From positions 255,501 to 319,500 of the forward strand of contig NZ_CP149571.1 in NCBI RefSeq assembly GCF_037890695.1: 64,000 bases of DNA. The letters run 5' to 3'. The notes under the pieces are model-generated. The model was not told where the DNA came from, did not search any database, and saw only the letters and a program-made list of their open reading frames with translations. The translations under genes were made by a program, and so were the position numbers. Of the stretch, positions 17,835 to 27,487 are shown in pieces; position 1 is the stretch's first letter, and the number at the start of each line of letters is the position of its first letter. Origin of the DNA: Aeromonas jandaei (GTDB lineage: Bacteria > Pseudomonadota > Gammaproteobacteria > Enterobacterales > Aeromonadaceae).

Positions 17835-18687
17835 AGCAATGACTGAAGCGGAACTCTACGCACCTGTCGAGTGGCGTGATTGCTCCGCCGGTTACGAGGA
17901 CATCCTCTATCACAAGTCCGGCGATGGCATTGCCAAGATCACTATCAACCGCCCCCAGGTGCGCAACGCCTTCCGTCCCCGCACCGTCAAAGAGATGCTG
18001 CAGGCGCTGGCCGATGCCCGTTATGACGATCAGGTCGGTACCATCATCCTGACCGGTTTCGGCGAAAAGGCCTTCTGTGCCGGCGGCGACCAGAAGATCC
18101 GCGGCGACTACGGTGGCTACCGCGATGACGAGGGGACTCATCACCTCAACGTGCTCGACTTCCAGCGCGACATCCGCACTTGCCCGAAACCGGTGGTGGC
18201 CATGGTCGCCGGCTATGCGGTCGGTGGCGGCCACGTGCTGCACATGATGTGTGACCTGACCATCGCCGCCGACAACGCCCAGTTTGGCCAGACCGGCCCG
18301 AAAGTGGGCTCCTTCGACGGCGGTTGGGGCGCCTCCTACATGGCCCGCATCGTCGGCCAGAAGAAAGCCCGCGAAATCTGGTTCCTCTGCCGCATGTACG
18401 ATGCCCGGCAAGCCCTCGACATGGGTCTGGTCAACACCGTCGTGCCGCTGGCGGATCTGGAGCGCGAAACCGTACGCTGGTGCCGCGAGATGCTGCAAAA
18501 CAGCCCGATGGCGCTGCGCTGCCTGAAGGCGGCCCTCAATGCCGATTGTGACGGCCAGGCAGGGTTGCAGGAGCTGGCTGGCAATGCCACCATGCTGTTC
18601 TACATGACCGAAGAGGGTCAGGAAGGGCGCAACGCGTTCAACGAAAAACGCCGTCCCGACTTCTCCAAATACAAGCGGAACCCCTGA
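17827..18687 (+). CDS. menB: 1,4-dihydroxy-2-naphthoyl-CoA synthase
   Basis: A 286-residue crotonase-family enzyme that closes the second ring of the naphthoate. Visible motifs: CoA-pocket [17 protein letters not shown], oxyanion-hole [44 protein letters not shown], and [26 protein letters not shown]. It keeps the typical C terminus [21 protein letters not shown]. The ATG at 17827 overlaps the menH stop by 8 bp, and AAGAGAAGAG serves as ribosome-binding site. The next gene overlaps its stop by one base. Confidence 0.96.
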   Translation: MIEAMTEAELYAPVEWRDCSAGYEDILYHKSGDGIAKITINRPQVRNAFRPRTVKEMLQALADARYDDQVGTIILTGFGEKAFCAGGDQKIRGDYGGYRDDEGTHHLNVLDFQRDIRTCPKPVVAMVAGYAVGGGHVLHMMCDLTIAADNAQFGQTGPKVGSFDGGWGASYMARIVGQKKAREIWFLCRMYDARQALDMGLVNTVVPLADLERETVRWCREMLQNSPMALRCLKAALNADCDGQAGLQELAGNATMLFYMTEEGQEGRNAFNEKRRPDFSKYKRNP

Positions 18688-19616
18688 TGACACTAGCCCT
18701 CTATCGCTATCAACTGCCTTTTACCCAGCCACTGACCTTTCACGGCAAGGTGGAGGTGGCGCGAGAGGGGCTGTTGGTGCGCATCAACGACGGCTGGGGG
18801 GAAATTGCCCCCCTGCCCGGCTTCTCGCAAGAGAGCCTGCAACAGGCGGAGCAGGAAGCGCTCGCCGCTCTGGCGGCCATGGCCGCCGGAGATACCCCGA
18901 ATCCCGTGCTGCCGTCGGTGCAATTTGGCCTCGACTGCGCACGCCGCAAATGGCCGGAGCAGAGCAACCCGCTGCCCGCGCCTTACCCCCTTATTCAGGG
19001 CTCGCCGCAAGAGCTGCTGAAAAATTGGAAAGAGTGGCTCCACAGCACCCCCAGCAAGGCCAAGCTGAAGGTAGCCCGCTATCCGATGCGTGACGAGCTG
19101 GCACTGATCCGCCTGCTGTGCGATCGGGTGCCCTCCCTCAAGCTGGTGCTGGATGCCAACCAGGGCTGGACCCGCGAGGAGGCCTGGACTTTCTGCGGCC
19201 ATCTCGACCCGAACCGCATCGAGTATCTGGAAGACCCTTGCGCCGACTTCGCCGATATCGCCTTCGTTGCCAACCGCACCGGCATGCCGGTAGCGCTGGA
19301 CGAACTTTTGGCAAAGGGCAAGCCATGGGAACCCATCCCGCAGTTGAAGGCGCTGGTGCTCAAACCCACCCTGCTCGGCTCGCTCGCCAACATCGAAGCG
19401 CTGGTCAACCGTGCCCGCGAACTGCGGCTCAAGGTGATCATCTCCTCCTGCTTCGAGTCGGGTCTCGGGCTGAATCAGCTCGCCCGTCTGGCGGGTGAGT
19501 GGGCGCCGGAGCAGGCACCCGGTCTCGATACCCGTCGCTGGATGGCGGGGGATCTGCTCGATAGCAATGGCAAGCCCGACGTGAGCCAACTGACCCAGCT
19601 GTTTCTCCGTGATTGA
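18687..19616 (+). CDS. menC: o-succinylbenzoate synthase
   Basis: A 309-residue enolase-superfamily enzyme that dehydrates SHCHC to o-succinylbenzoate. The catalytic pattern is complete: KLKVARYP with the catalytic Lys pair region, metal ligands Asp in LVLDANQGW, Glu in IEYLEDPC, Asp in VALDELL, then the second catalytic Lys in LVLKPTLLGS. SSCFESGLGLNQLARLAGE follows. ATG at 18687 overlaps menB TGA by one base (TGATG). Slightly shorter than E. coli MenC (320). Confidence 0.93.
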   Translation: MTLALYRYQLPFTQPLTFHGKVEVAREGLLVRINDGWGEIAPLPGFSQESLQQAEQEALAALAAMAAGDTPNPVLPSVQFGLDCARRKWPEQSNPLPAPYPLIQGSPQELLKNWKEWLHSTPSKAKLKVARYPMRDELALIRLLCDRVPSLKLVLDANQGWTREEAWTFCGHLDPNRIEYLEDPCADFADIAFVANRTGMPVALDELLAKGKPWEPIPQLKALVLKPTLLGSLANIEALVNRARELRLKVIISSCFESGLGLNQLARLAGEWAPEQAPGLDTRRWMAGDLLDSNGKPDVSQLTQLFLRD

Positions 19617-21005
19617 GCCCGCCTACAGCAAGGAAGCCTGCCCGGTACGCCGCAGGGCCGGGCTCACGCCCGACCATATCGCCATCCATGGCCCGACCAC
19701 GCTCAGCTATCGCCAGCTCGATCGCCACATCAACAGCCTCTGCCAGCAGCTGGCAGAAGCTGGGCTCCAGCGCGGCGATCACCTTGCAGCGGTAGTGCGC
19801 GGCGCGCAGCAGGATGTGCTGCTGGCGTGGGCCTGCGTGCGCAGCGGCATCATCTTCTGTCCGCTCAATCCCGCCTTTCCGCCGGCGCGGCAGGCCGAGC
19901 TGGCAACCCTGCTCGATGCCACTGCCTTCTGGTCGGCTGGCGAGATCCCGACGGGCAGCTGGCAACCCTTGCGCCTCGACTTCGCCCATGAGCTGGCAGC
20001 AGACGAAAGCAACTCTATGTTGGAGCCTGCCCAGCTCAACAACATGATCCTCACCTCGGGCTCCAGCGGTACGCCGAAGGCCGTGGTACACCGGCTGGCC
20101 AACCATCTGGCTTCGGCTCGCGGTTCAGCCGCCCTGATCCCGCTCGATCAGGGGTGCGGCTGGCTGCTCTCGCTGCCGCTGTTTCACGTTGGCGGTTACG
20201 CCATCCTGTTTCGGGTCTTTCTGGCGGGCGCCACTCTGGTGCTGGACGATCGCAGTCAGCCGCTCAAGGCGCGGCTTGAACAGCAACCCATCACCCATCT
20301 CTCGCTGGTGCCGACCCAGCTCTGGCGCCTGCTGGCAGAGGGCTTTGACCCCGCCCGCACTCGCCTGCGCGAGCTGCTGCTCGGTGGTGCCGCCATCCCG
20401 CAGCCGCTGGTGAGCCGTCTCTGCGCCATGGGGCTCGAACCCAAGGTGAGTTATGGCCTCTCCGAGATGGGCAGTCAGGTCTGCACCACCATCCCCGGCA
20501 ATACCGGTGTGGTCGGCCGCCCGCTACCGGGACGGGAGGTGTGCATCAGGGAGCAGGAGATCTGCGTGCGCGGCGCCACCCTGTTTGCCGGTTACTACCG
20601 CGGTGGAACTCTCGATCTGCCCCTTGATGCTGACGGTTGGTTTCATACCCGCGACAAGGGCCACTTCAGCGAGAGCGGCGAACTGGTGGTAGAGGGGCGA
20701 CTCGACAACCTCTTTATCTCGGGGGGCGAAAATATCCAGCCCGAAACCATCGAGCAGCGGCTGGTGGACCACCCGGCTGTCGCCCAGGCACTGGTGGTGC
20801 CGGTACCAAGCGACGAGTGGGGACAGCGCCCCGCCGCCTTTATCGACTGGCACGGTAAACCGGTCCCTACCCCGAGCTGGAAACCTGGATCCGTGCCACC
20901 CTGCCCGGCTTTATGGTGCCCGACCGCTGGCTCCCCTGGCCCAATCTCGGCGGTAATCTCAAACCCCAGCGCAAGCAATATCAGAATTTTTTTAAGGCGC
21001 AATAA
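19609..21005 (+). CDS. menE: o-succinylbenzoate-CoA ligase MenE, with a -1 frameshift near its end
   Basis: An ANL-superfamily adenylating enzyme that activates o-succinylbenzoate with CoA. It has the P-loop-like LTSGSSGTPKAVVH, LSLPLFHVGGYAI, LGGAAIPQPL, SYGLSEMGSQ, and WFHTRDKGH...VEGRLDNLFISGGENIQPE. The GTG start overlaps menC. Up to DWHGKPV the frame is good; then one base is missing at about 20863-20868 (probably a C in a CCC run). In the restored frame it reads YPELETWIRATLPGFMVPDR, then WLPWPNLGGNLKPQRKQYQ with the catalytic C-terminal Lys, ending at TAA 21003-21005 (465 residues). As written the frame continues to 21075 with an unrelated tail. It is the last men gene. Confidence 0.9.
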
Positions 21006-21249
21006 TCGGCCATGCGACAAAAACCGGCATGCAAGTGTCATCCAAATACGCACATTATTCGAAAGAAAATACTGACGGCGTCAAAATTTCCCGCACAGGC
21101 AGGAGTAAGTGAGAACGATTACATAAACGGCCATTTTTTTGCACATTTTTTGAACCAAATTAATGAGCTGTAGTACCATATCTCCCACCATGCATTTAAG
21201 CAATGAGATAACTGCTTGATAGCAAAGGAAATTAGTAATTTATCATTAT
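21006..21249. other. AT-rich intergenic region after menE
   Basis: About 240 bp with no supportable gene. Base composition drops sharply here from the GC-rich men operon to an AT-rich stretch, marking the left edge of the accessory fimbrial block. No terminator hairpin for the men operon is evident. A short AAGCA...TGCTT inverted repeat lies at 21197-21216. Confidence 0.6.
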
Positions 21250-21277
21250 TTGAACAAAGACAGCATGGTGGTAAAAT
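21250..21277 (+). promoter_or_regulatory. Sigma-70 promoter for the ToxR-like gene
   Basis: TTGAAC (21250-21255), 16-bp spacer, TAAAAT (21272-21277); transcription would start about 25 bp before the ATG at 21307. Confidence 0.5.
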
Positions 21278-21306
21278 GCACTCCTTAGCAGTAAGACGAG
21301 TCACAC

Positions 21307-22542
21307 ATGAGTAACAAAATTTATAAAATTGCAGAGGATATCTTTTTCTCCGCTGCAATATTCCGACTCTCAAAAGGAGACAAGGACATCAAGCTCAGCA
21401 ACAAGGAAGCCGAGCTGCTCGAAATGCTGTGTGATGAGGCAGGTACTGTCATTCCCAGAAGCAAGCTGCAGGATGCCTTGTGGCCCAATCAGGACAATAC
21501 CGACACCAATTTGAACCGGCAGATCCTCTCATTGAGAAGAAAGCTGGAATCATTCAGTTTGATGGATGCTATCGACACTATTCCGCGAGTGGGATATATC
21601 TTTTGTGCCCCTATTGAGGCAGCAGGTGAAACGGAAGAACCAACGTCAAATGAAGAAACTCAAGCGGCGATGACTTCCCATCCCCCTCAAGCCAGACGGC
21701 AATATACTCGTCGAAAATATGACCGCTATTTCAACCCCAAACGTATTCTGCTGTTTGTGTTGCTGCTAGTTTCACTGACTTCACTGGCCATCTTTATTTA
21801 TAACTATGTGACGGCGAATACGCTGCGCACTATCAATCTCAGCCAGATTTCTCTCTATATGACCAGCGATACAGAAAAAGCGCTGAATGTCAAAATAGAT
21901 TCAATAACCCCCTTGATAAAGCGAATTCCGCGCAAGGCCGATGAGCAGATCTCCATTTTGGTTGGCAAAGAAGCTATCAGCTATTTTTCCATAGATAATA
22001 ATCTCAAAAAATTATCAGAGAATGTGTTTTTGCTGCGCAGTGGTCATCCGGTGGCTGAAGAAGTGCAATGCGTCATCACAACTATGACCCAACAGGGAGA
22101 CAATGTTTCCCACAACTATTACAACAATCCAGATACCACTATCAGATATCACAGAAATTGTCAGGCACCGGACAACTGGGTAGAGATAACCAGAAAGAGT
22201 AAATTCATTGTAACCATGAACAGGGAAATAGTTGTGGCAACCATGATAGCGACCGACAATCAGGGAAAGATACTGTTCAATATGGATTCCGTCGGGGATC
22301 TGGAGCGGGATAACGGAGATATTTCGGTCGAGATCAAAAATACCATTGTCAATTTCATTGACCAGCAGGCACTGACCAATAACGGTATGGTGGCCACTCT
22401 AGTGGCTGCGCTGACGCCACCTAAACAAAAGTCCCAGTTCATTCAATTGCCAGGCGGAATTTACCTCTCCAGTTATCTGGGCGGCGTCATCACCTGGCCC
22501 AGCCATGGTAATTCAAAAGTCATCCAGCGCAACGACTTCTGA
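21307..22542 (+). CDS. ToxR-like membrane-anchored transcriptional regulator
   Basis: A 411-residue protein with ToxR/CadC architecture. Residues ~10-100 form an OmpR-type winged helix (LSNKEAELLEMLCDEAGTVI...SKLQDALWP...NLNRQILSLRRKLE...DTIPRVGYIF). A basic linker (QARRQYTRRKYDRYFNPKR) leads to one transmembrane helix (ILLFVLLLVSLTSLAIFIYNYV, ~145-166) and a ~240-residue periplasmic sensor domain of no recognised family. Two or three cysteines lie in the periplasmic part. Its stop codon is 2 bp from that of the convergent fimbrial operon, so it is a good candidate regulator of the fimbriae. The gene is AT-rich compared with the men genes. The signal sensed is unknown. Confidence 0.85.
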   Translation: MSNKIYKIAEDIFFSAAIFRLSKGDKDIKLSNKEAELLEMLCDEAGTVIPRSKLQDALWPNQDNTDTNLNRQILSLRRKLESFSLMDAIDTIPRVGYIFCAPIEAAGETEEPTSNEETQAAMTSHPPQARRQYTRRKYDRYFNPKRILLFVLLLVSLTSLAIFIYNYVTANTLRTINLSQISLYMTSDTEKALNVKIDSITPLIKRIPRKADEQISILVGKEAISYFSIDNNLKKLSENVFLLRSGHPVAEEVQCVITTMTQQGDNVSHNYYNNPDTTIRYHRNCQAPDNWVEITRKSKFIVTMNREIVVATMIATDNQGKILFNMDSVGDLERDNGDISVEIKNTIVNFIDQQALTNNGMVATLVAALTPPKQKSQFIQLPGGIYLSSYLGGVITWPSHGNSKVIQRNDF

Positions 22543-22544
22543 GT

Positions 22545-23096
22545 TTATTCATAAGCAACGATGAAATTGGCGACGGCAGAATAGTCGCCAGGCTGGATGT
22601 TCTTGGCCGCCAGCGCATCCGGGTGCCCTTCAACCCGGGCAAAGAATTGCAGCTGATTATCTTCCGCACCTCCCAGCTGATAGCCGCGAGAGGCAGTACC
22701 CAAATTCAGAGGTGATTGGGTCACATCATATAGGCGGATACCAGCGCCCTTGGCAACCCCGGCCGTGAATGCCAACCCGCCGCTGAGCTGGGTATCCTGC
22801 GAGCCGGTAAAGGTCACCTTGGCCATACGGAAGATCCCGGACTTGCAGTTGGTTAGGCGGATGACAAAGGGCACCTGAGCCCCAGCCCCGCTGGCATAGA
22901 GCTCCTTCACGTCGACCACCCCCATGTCGACCTCTTGGTCAACGGATTCCGGGGCAACCACGCATGGCTGATCGATGATCCGGCCATGGAGATGAACGGT
23001 ATTGCCCAGCAACTCCAGATCATCGCCAGCACGAGGGGCCGCCGTCACGGCCAGCATCGGGCAAAGCGCCAAACCTATCCACAATGTCCGCAACAT
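22545..23096 (-). CDS. Type 1-like fimbrial subunit (minor or terminating pilin)
   Basis: A 183-residue secreted pilin. The signal peptide (MLRTLWIGLALCPMLAVTAA) is followed by the pilin N-terminal strand with the first cysteine (VHLHGRIIDQPCVVAPESVDQEVDMG) and the second cysteine in IRLTNCKSG. The C-terminal donor-type strand is ANFIVAYE. It closely parallels the operon's first pilin, including the PCxVAPESVDQ block, indicating duplication. GAGGAG precedes the ATG at 23096. It is the last gene of the operon; no terminator separates it from the convergent regulator. Confidence 0.85.
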   Translation of the reverse strand: MLRTLWIGLALCPMLAVTAAPRAGDDLELLGNTVHLHGRIIDQPCVVAPESVDQEVDMGVVDVKELYASGAGAQVPFVIRLTNCKSGIFRMAKVTFTGSQDTQLSGGLAFTAGVAKGAGIRLYDVTQSPLNLGTASRGYQLGGAEDNQLQFFARVEGHPDALAAKNIQPGDYSAVANFIVAYE

Positions 23097-23107
23097 ATGA
23101 CAACTCC

Positions 23108-24139
23108 TCACTGGAACTCTGCAACGATGGTGGCAGTCGCATAAAAATCACCAGCAGGGATATCCGCTCCTGCGGGTGTTACTGGCGCAGCGATAAAGCC
23201 CCAATCACCGATATTGCCCTGCATAGAAACCGGATAAAATTTGTTTAATAACAATGGGGATCCATCCAGTTGTTTGAATCTGATCCCCAGTTCTGGAATT
23301 ACTGCCCCGCCTTGATAGCCATCCTTGGTGGTTCGTAAATATTCTTGGTTAAAGGATGTCGGCTTACCAGAAATACCCAAGTTAATCTTTAGAGCATCAC
23401 CTTCAAATACTCCCCCTTCACAGCGAAAGGTCAATGGCAATGTTTTTTCAAAATTATTGCCATCAAGACCACTACCAGGTATATCACCAAACTCTACTTC
23501 TATTGTCTGCCCACCATTTATTACACACTTTTCCGGAACATATAGCAGAGCAGATTTAATTATGATGCGAGACATAGCCACAGCCCCGTAACCATTAGCA
23601 GCATTTCCACCTAGGCGACCAAACATTTCGACTACCTTACGATCTTCAATCTGCACACCATTGATAATTGGTTTGCGAACCCTAAATGTGACTTTTCCTT
23701 TACTACCGCTACGATAACTAAAACGATCAGATTGAGAACGACATGTCCATGTCAATCTATTGCTTTCTTCTGTGAATGGGGCTGTAACATATGACATCCG
23801 ATTCCCTTCAAACCATATTTCTACCTTCATATCAAGAAATTCATTCAACTTCATAAAACCATCACCAATGGGTGACATAGATTCATTCATGACGGCCTTG
23901 AAGTAGGTCGGCCCAGTTATCCGACCATTTGAACAGTCAATGTGAGCACTATATTGCTGTCCCAAATCCCATTTCATGGGGGGATCGGTCACATAGCCTT
24001 TTTTATTTTGAATATCGGATTGGCCTAGATCTATATTATATTCGTAGGTACCACTATCCGGATATACATAGCCATTGCCATATGCGAGCGCTGGACATAA
24101 TGCAGCCAATAATCCAGCGAGAGATACCTTATATAGCAT
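23108..24139 (-). CDS. Two-domain fimbrial tip adhesin
   Basis: A 343-residue secreted protein in the tip-adhesin position of a chaperone-usher operon. The signal peptide (MLYKVSLAGLLAALCPALAYG) is followed by a ~170-residue N-terminal lectin-like domain of no recognised family. The C-terminal pilin domain (from about SALLYVPEKCVINGGQTIEVEFGDIPG) has its cysteine pair and ends FYATATIVAEFQ. The same two-domain plan is seen in FimH/MrpH-type adhesins. The N-terminal domain is clearly more AT-rich than neighbouring genes. The ATG at 24139 is chosen over an upstream frame extension that overlaps the chaperone gene. Confidence 0.82.
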   Translation of the reverse strand: MLYKVSLAGLLAALCPALAYGNGYVYPDSGTYEYNIDLGQSDIQNKKGYVTDPPMKWDLGQQYSAHIDCSNGRITGPTYFKAVMNESMSPIGDGFMKLNEFLDMKVEIWFEGNRMSYVTAPFTEESNRLTWTCRSQSDRFSYRSGSKGKVTFRVRKPIINGVQIEDRKVVEMFGRLGGNAANGYGAVAMSRIIIKSALLYVPEKCVINGGQTIEVEFGDIPGSGLDGNNFEKTLPLTFRCEGGVFEGDALKINLGISGKPTSFNQEYLRTTKDGYQGGAVIPELGIRFKQLDGSPLLLNKFYPVSMQGNIGDWGFIAAPVTPAGADIPAGDFYATATIVAEFQ

Positions 24140-24143
24140 AAGT

Positions 24144-24875
24144 TTATTTCTCTTTAATGCTTTCACAACGCTCACCTTTGCACTGGTATTTGATATCCAT
24201 ATATCCGCCGTAGTCATTGACGTAACTGATCACAAATTCATTACCCAGTGCTTCCGGGATGGTGACCGTCTGCTCTGACTTGGGGGCAACCATAAAGGCG
24301 GAGAAACCCTTGATGGTGGTCCGCTCCTTGCCCTTCGGATGGCCGAGGCCCACGTAGGTGATGTAGTAAGGGGTCGGGTTGTTGACCTTCAGAGCTTTGC
24401 CCTGCTTGGTGATCAGCACCTGATCCTGCCAGACTGCCCCACGCTCGGGCAGGATGGCCTCGGGGCGGTAGAACAGCTTGATCTTGGACTGCACGGCGAT
24501 CTGCATCACATTGCTCTTCTCGCTCTTGGGCGGGATCTCACGCAGGTTGAAGTAATAGATAGACTCGCGATCCTTGGGCAGGCTGTCGATGGCCGGCACA
24601 CTGGCGATGCGCACGATGGACTTCTGATTGGCATCCACCCGTTGTACCGGCGGCAGCACCACGAAGGGAGAAGAGATCTTCTGGCCCTGGGCATCTTCAA
24701 TCCAGGCCTGTGCCAGGTAGGGCAGCTTCTGGTTCTCGTTCTTGATATTGAGACTGATGGACTTGGCACCGCCCGGATAGACGGCGCGAGTACGATCCAG
24801 CACGATGGCGGCACTGACGTTGAGCGAGGTCATGCCCATCACGGCCAGACAGATATAAGAGAGCAGCTTTTTCAT
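24144..24875 (-). CDS. Periplasmic fimbrial chaperone (PapD family)
   Basis: A 243-residue protein with signal peptide (MKKLLSYICLAVMGMTSLNVSA) and two Ig-like domains. Chaperone marks are IVLDRTRAVYPGGAKSISLNIKN, the strand with alternating hydrophobics LPYLAQAWIED, the family signature region SIYYFNLREIPPKSE and KLFYRPEAI. It holds pilin subunits by donor-strand complementation until delivery to the usher. It lies 10 bp after the usher gene and 4 bp before the adhesin, in one operon. Confidence 0.93.
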   Translation of the reverse strand: MKKLLSYICLAVMGMTSLNVSAAIVLDRTRAVYPGGAKSISLNIKNENQKLPYLAQAWIEDAQGQKISSPFVVLPPVQRVDANQKSIVRIASVPAIDSLPKDRESIYYFNLREIPPKSEKSNVMQIAVQSKIKLFYRPEAILPERGAVWQDQVLITKQGKALKVNNPTPYYITYVGLGHPKGKERTTIKGFSAFMVAPKSEQTVTIPEALGNEFVISYVNDYGGYMDIKYQCKGERCESIKEK

Positions 24876-24885
24876 CGGTATCCCA

Positions 24886-27420
24886 TTACTTGCAAGTGAG
24901 AGTCTTCATCGACAGATCGGTTACTTGTTGCGGTGCCACTATCTTGCACTGGCGGGCACCGCCCCAGGAGAGTTCAAACGCTTCATTCGGTTTCACCCCG
25001 GTCAGATAGACCAGGCCATCTTCATCCACTACCGAGAGTACCCGGCCGGAATCCTTGACGACGGTAGCACCAAACGGCGGCACTGAGCCGTCGGGCAATC
25101 TGATATTGGCAAGCAGCTTGAACCCTTCCGCAATTTCGAAGGCATTATACCCAATTGCGCCCTCAGTCAGGGTTCCTTGCTTAATGGCATTCATCGCATC
25201 GATGTCGTCGCTCAGCTGATCCACATCGACCCGGGTGTCGCTCTTGCGATAGTCGGTCATATCGCTGATCACCGCGACGCCAAAACGGTTGGTCACGGCA
25301 CGACCGTTGTTGAAGGAGACGCCGGAGGTCTTGTCGGTATCCACCATCATACGGGTACCGCCACGGCGGGTCGCCTGGTGCAGGGCCGCCCCGTGCTCGG
25401 TTGCCGTCAGACCGCCGCGCAGGCTGGCACCGACCGAGGTGTATTCGCTCTGCACGCTATAGGCATTGAGACTGACCGCCCCGATGTCGCTGTTGTGGTT
25501 GTAGTAACCCCGCGCCACGGCGTGGCCGTTGCTCTGCACACCTGCCCCCAGCTGATAGGTATCATCGGGCCGACTGTAGTCCTGATAGGTTGCCATATGG
25601 GTTACCTTGCCATTGGAGGACTGCACGCTATATCCCGCGCTCTTTCTATCCCCGATCGGCATACTCAGGGTCAGCATTACGCTCTTGTCATCCTCGTAGT
25701 TCTCGGTCTTGGTCTTGTAGGCTGACACATAGACAGAGACATCCTTGAAGCTGCCAATATTCACGCTCTTGTTGATAGTGAGGCCGTAGCGATCCTCGGC
25801 ATCGTGTTGCCAGTAGGTTCTGTGGGTGTAGTCCAGATAGACAGTCAGCGCCTTGGCTGCATCATCTGCCCAGAAGGTCTTGTTGGCGGTGATGGTATAG
25901 AGCTCCTTGTCACCCCAGTTGTTGTAGTCATCACTCGAGGTGGTCTCGTTTTTCTCCAACCGCTCCTTGTTATTGAGGAACTGCGACATTGTCATGAAGT
26001 CATGTTGGGAGAAGCGATAACCTGCAAAGGTGATCGAGCTGTTGTATTCATCGAACTGCTTGGCGTAGTTCACCCGCACCGACTGGCCAATCTTGGTCGA
26101 CAGGCCAGGCAGCTTGGAGATGGATTGGGTCAGGTCAGCCGAGATGGCACCAAACGCATAGAGGTCGCGACCGATACCCAATCCCATGGAATTGTATTCA
26201 CCGGCGATTAGGCTGCCACCGTACAGCGACCAGGAGTTCGCCACCCCCCAGGAGAAATCACCGGTCACAAAGGCCGAACCGTGCACATCATGAACCGAAT
26301 CACTCTGTTCTGAAGGGGCGCCGACCGCCAGGTTGTATCGGACGTAGCCGGGGCGAGTCAGGTAGGGAACGGTCGCGGTGTCTACCTGGAACGAGTTGAC
26401 GCTGCCATCCTGCTCCTCTACCCGCACGTCGAGGCGGCCGCGCACCGAGCTATCCAGCCCCTGGATGCGAAACGGACCAGCCGGTACGTTGGTCTCATAG
26501 ATGACCCGGCCGGACTGGGAGATGGTCACCTTGGCGTTAGTCTTGGCAATACCGCTCACTTCCGGCGCATAACCCTGCAGGCTAGGCGGCAGCATGCGCT
26601 CGTCATTGGCTAGGTTGACGCCGGTATAGCGGAAGCCATCGATCAGCTGAGAGTTGAGCTGCTGCTCACCTACCGTCAGCTTGGCGGCCATGTTCGGCAG
26701 CGGACGATAGGCATAGATGCGGTTTAGCTCGGTCGACGTCCGCTCATTGTCGCCCCAGTAAGAGCTGGCCTGATAGTCACCCCGCAGACGCCAGGCTCCG
26801 TAGTTGAACCCCAGAGTACCGTAGCTGCTGATATTGCGATTGGAGTAACCATCCCCTTCGTTGACCTGGGCATTGATGTTGTAATCCAGCATCATCCCCG
26901 TGATCCCTTCATCCCATTGCTCGGGCGGAATCCAGTTGGGATCGCTGTACTTCATCCACGCCTGGGGCACGGCGATGCGCAGCAAACCGTTACCGATGTC
27001 GTTGGAGATCACCACGCCGTCCAGTGCCAGCAGGTTGGCACACTGGCCATCGTGCCAGGAATCGATCTTGGCGACAGCCTCGTCGGTCAGCGCCAGCTTG
27101 GGGATCACCTCTTGCGGCAGGCAGGCAACCCCGCCCTTTCCCTTACCTGTATCGGTCTCGTAGAAAGGGATCTTCTGCAGGGGCAGCTTGTTCTTGTTGA
27201 CCTCGATCTCGAGGTAATAGTCGCCGGGCAGGATATAGCCTTCGTCGGCAAACTGGGAGAGGTCGATCTTGGTTCGCTCATCCAGATCGAGCGCATCAAT
27301 ATTAAACTCCGTTTCTGCCCATGCGTGATTTGCCACCGCCATCAGGCCTGGCACGCATAGCATAAAAGCCATTTTTGAATAATGTTTTTTTCTCACAGAG
27401 TCTGATGTTGAAACGCTCAT
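24886..27420 (-). CDS. Outer-membrane fimbrial usher
   Basis: An 844-residue usher that forms the secretion pore for pilus assembly. After the signal peptide (to about residue 36), the N-terminal chaperone-binding domain begins ETEFNIDALDLDERTKIDLSQF. A long beta-barrel follows, with plug region PEVSGIAKTNAKVTISQSG and family motif GPFRIQGLDSSVRGRLDVRVEEQDGS. The C-terminal domains end with GVKPNEAFELSWGGARQCKI. Length is normal. A frame start at 27420 (ATG) gives a slightly long, basic pre-signal stretch; MAFMLCVPGLM, 16 residues later, is an alternative start. Confidence 0.93.
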   Translation of the reverse strand: MSVSTSDSVRKKHYSKMAFMLCVPGLMAVANHAWAETEFNIDALDLDERTKIDLSQFADEGYILPGDYYLEIEVNKNKLPLQKIPFYETDTGKGKGGVACLPQEVIPKLALTDEAVAKIDSWHDGQCANLLALDGVVISNDIGNGLLRIAVPQAWMKYSDPNWIPPEQWDEGITGMMLDYNINAQVNEGDGYSNRNISSYGTLGFNYGAWRLRGDYQASSYWGDNERTSTELNRIYAYRPLPNMAAKLTVGEQQLNSQLIDGFRYTGVNLANDERMLPPSLQGYAPEVSGIAKTNAKVTISQSGRVIYETNVPAGPFRIQGLDSSVRGRLDVRVEEQDGSVNSFQVDTATVPYLTRPGYVRYNLAVGAPSEQSDSVHDVHGSAFVTGDFSWGVANSWSLYGGSLIAGEYNSMGLGIGRDLYAFGAISADLTQSISKLPGLSTKIGQSVRVNYAKQFDEYNSSITFAGYRFSQHDFMTMSQFLNNKERLEKNETTSSDDYNNWGDKELYTITANKTFWADDAAKALTVYLDYTHRTYWQHDAEDRYGLTINKSVNIGSFKDVSVYVSAYKTKTENYEDDKSVMLTLSMPIGDRKSAGYSVQSSNGKVTHMATYQDYSRPDDTYQLGAGVQSNGHAVARGYYNHNSDIGAVSLNAYSVQSEYTSVGASLRGGLTATEHGAALHQATRRGGTRMMVDTDKTSGVSFNNGRAVTNRFGVAVISDMTDYRKSDTRVDVDQLSDDIDAMNAIKQGTLTEGAIGYNAFEIAEGFKLLANIRLPDGSVPPFGATVVKDSGRVLSVVDEDGLVYLTGVKPNEAFELSWGGARQCKIVAPQQVTDLSMKTLTCK

Positions 27421-27487
27421 ATTTTCACTCTAGGAATTGCATAACGGTCTCACGTAATGAGGTATCTACACTAAGCAATTGGCTTGC

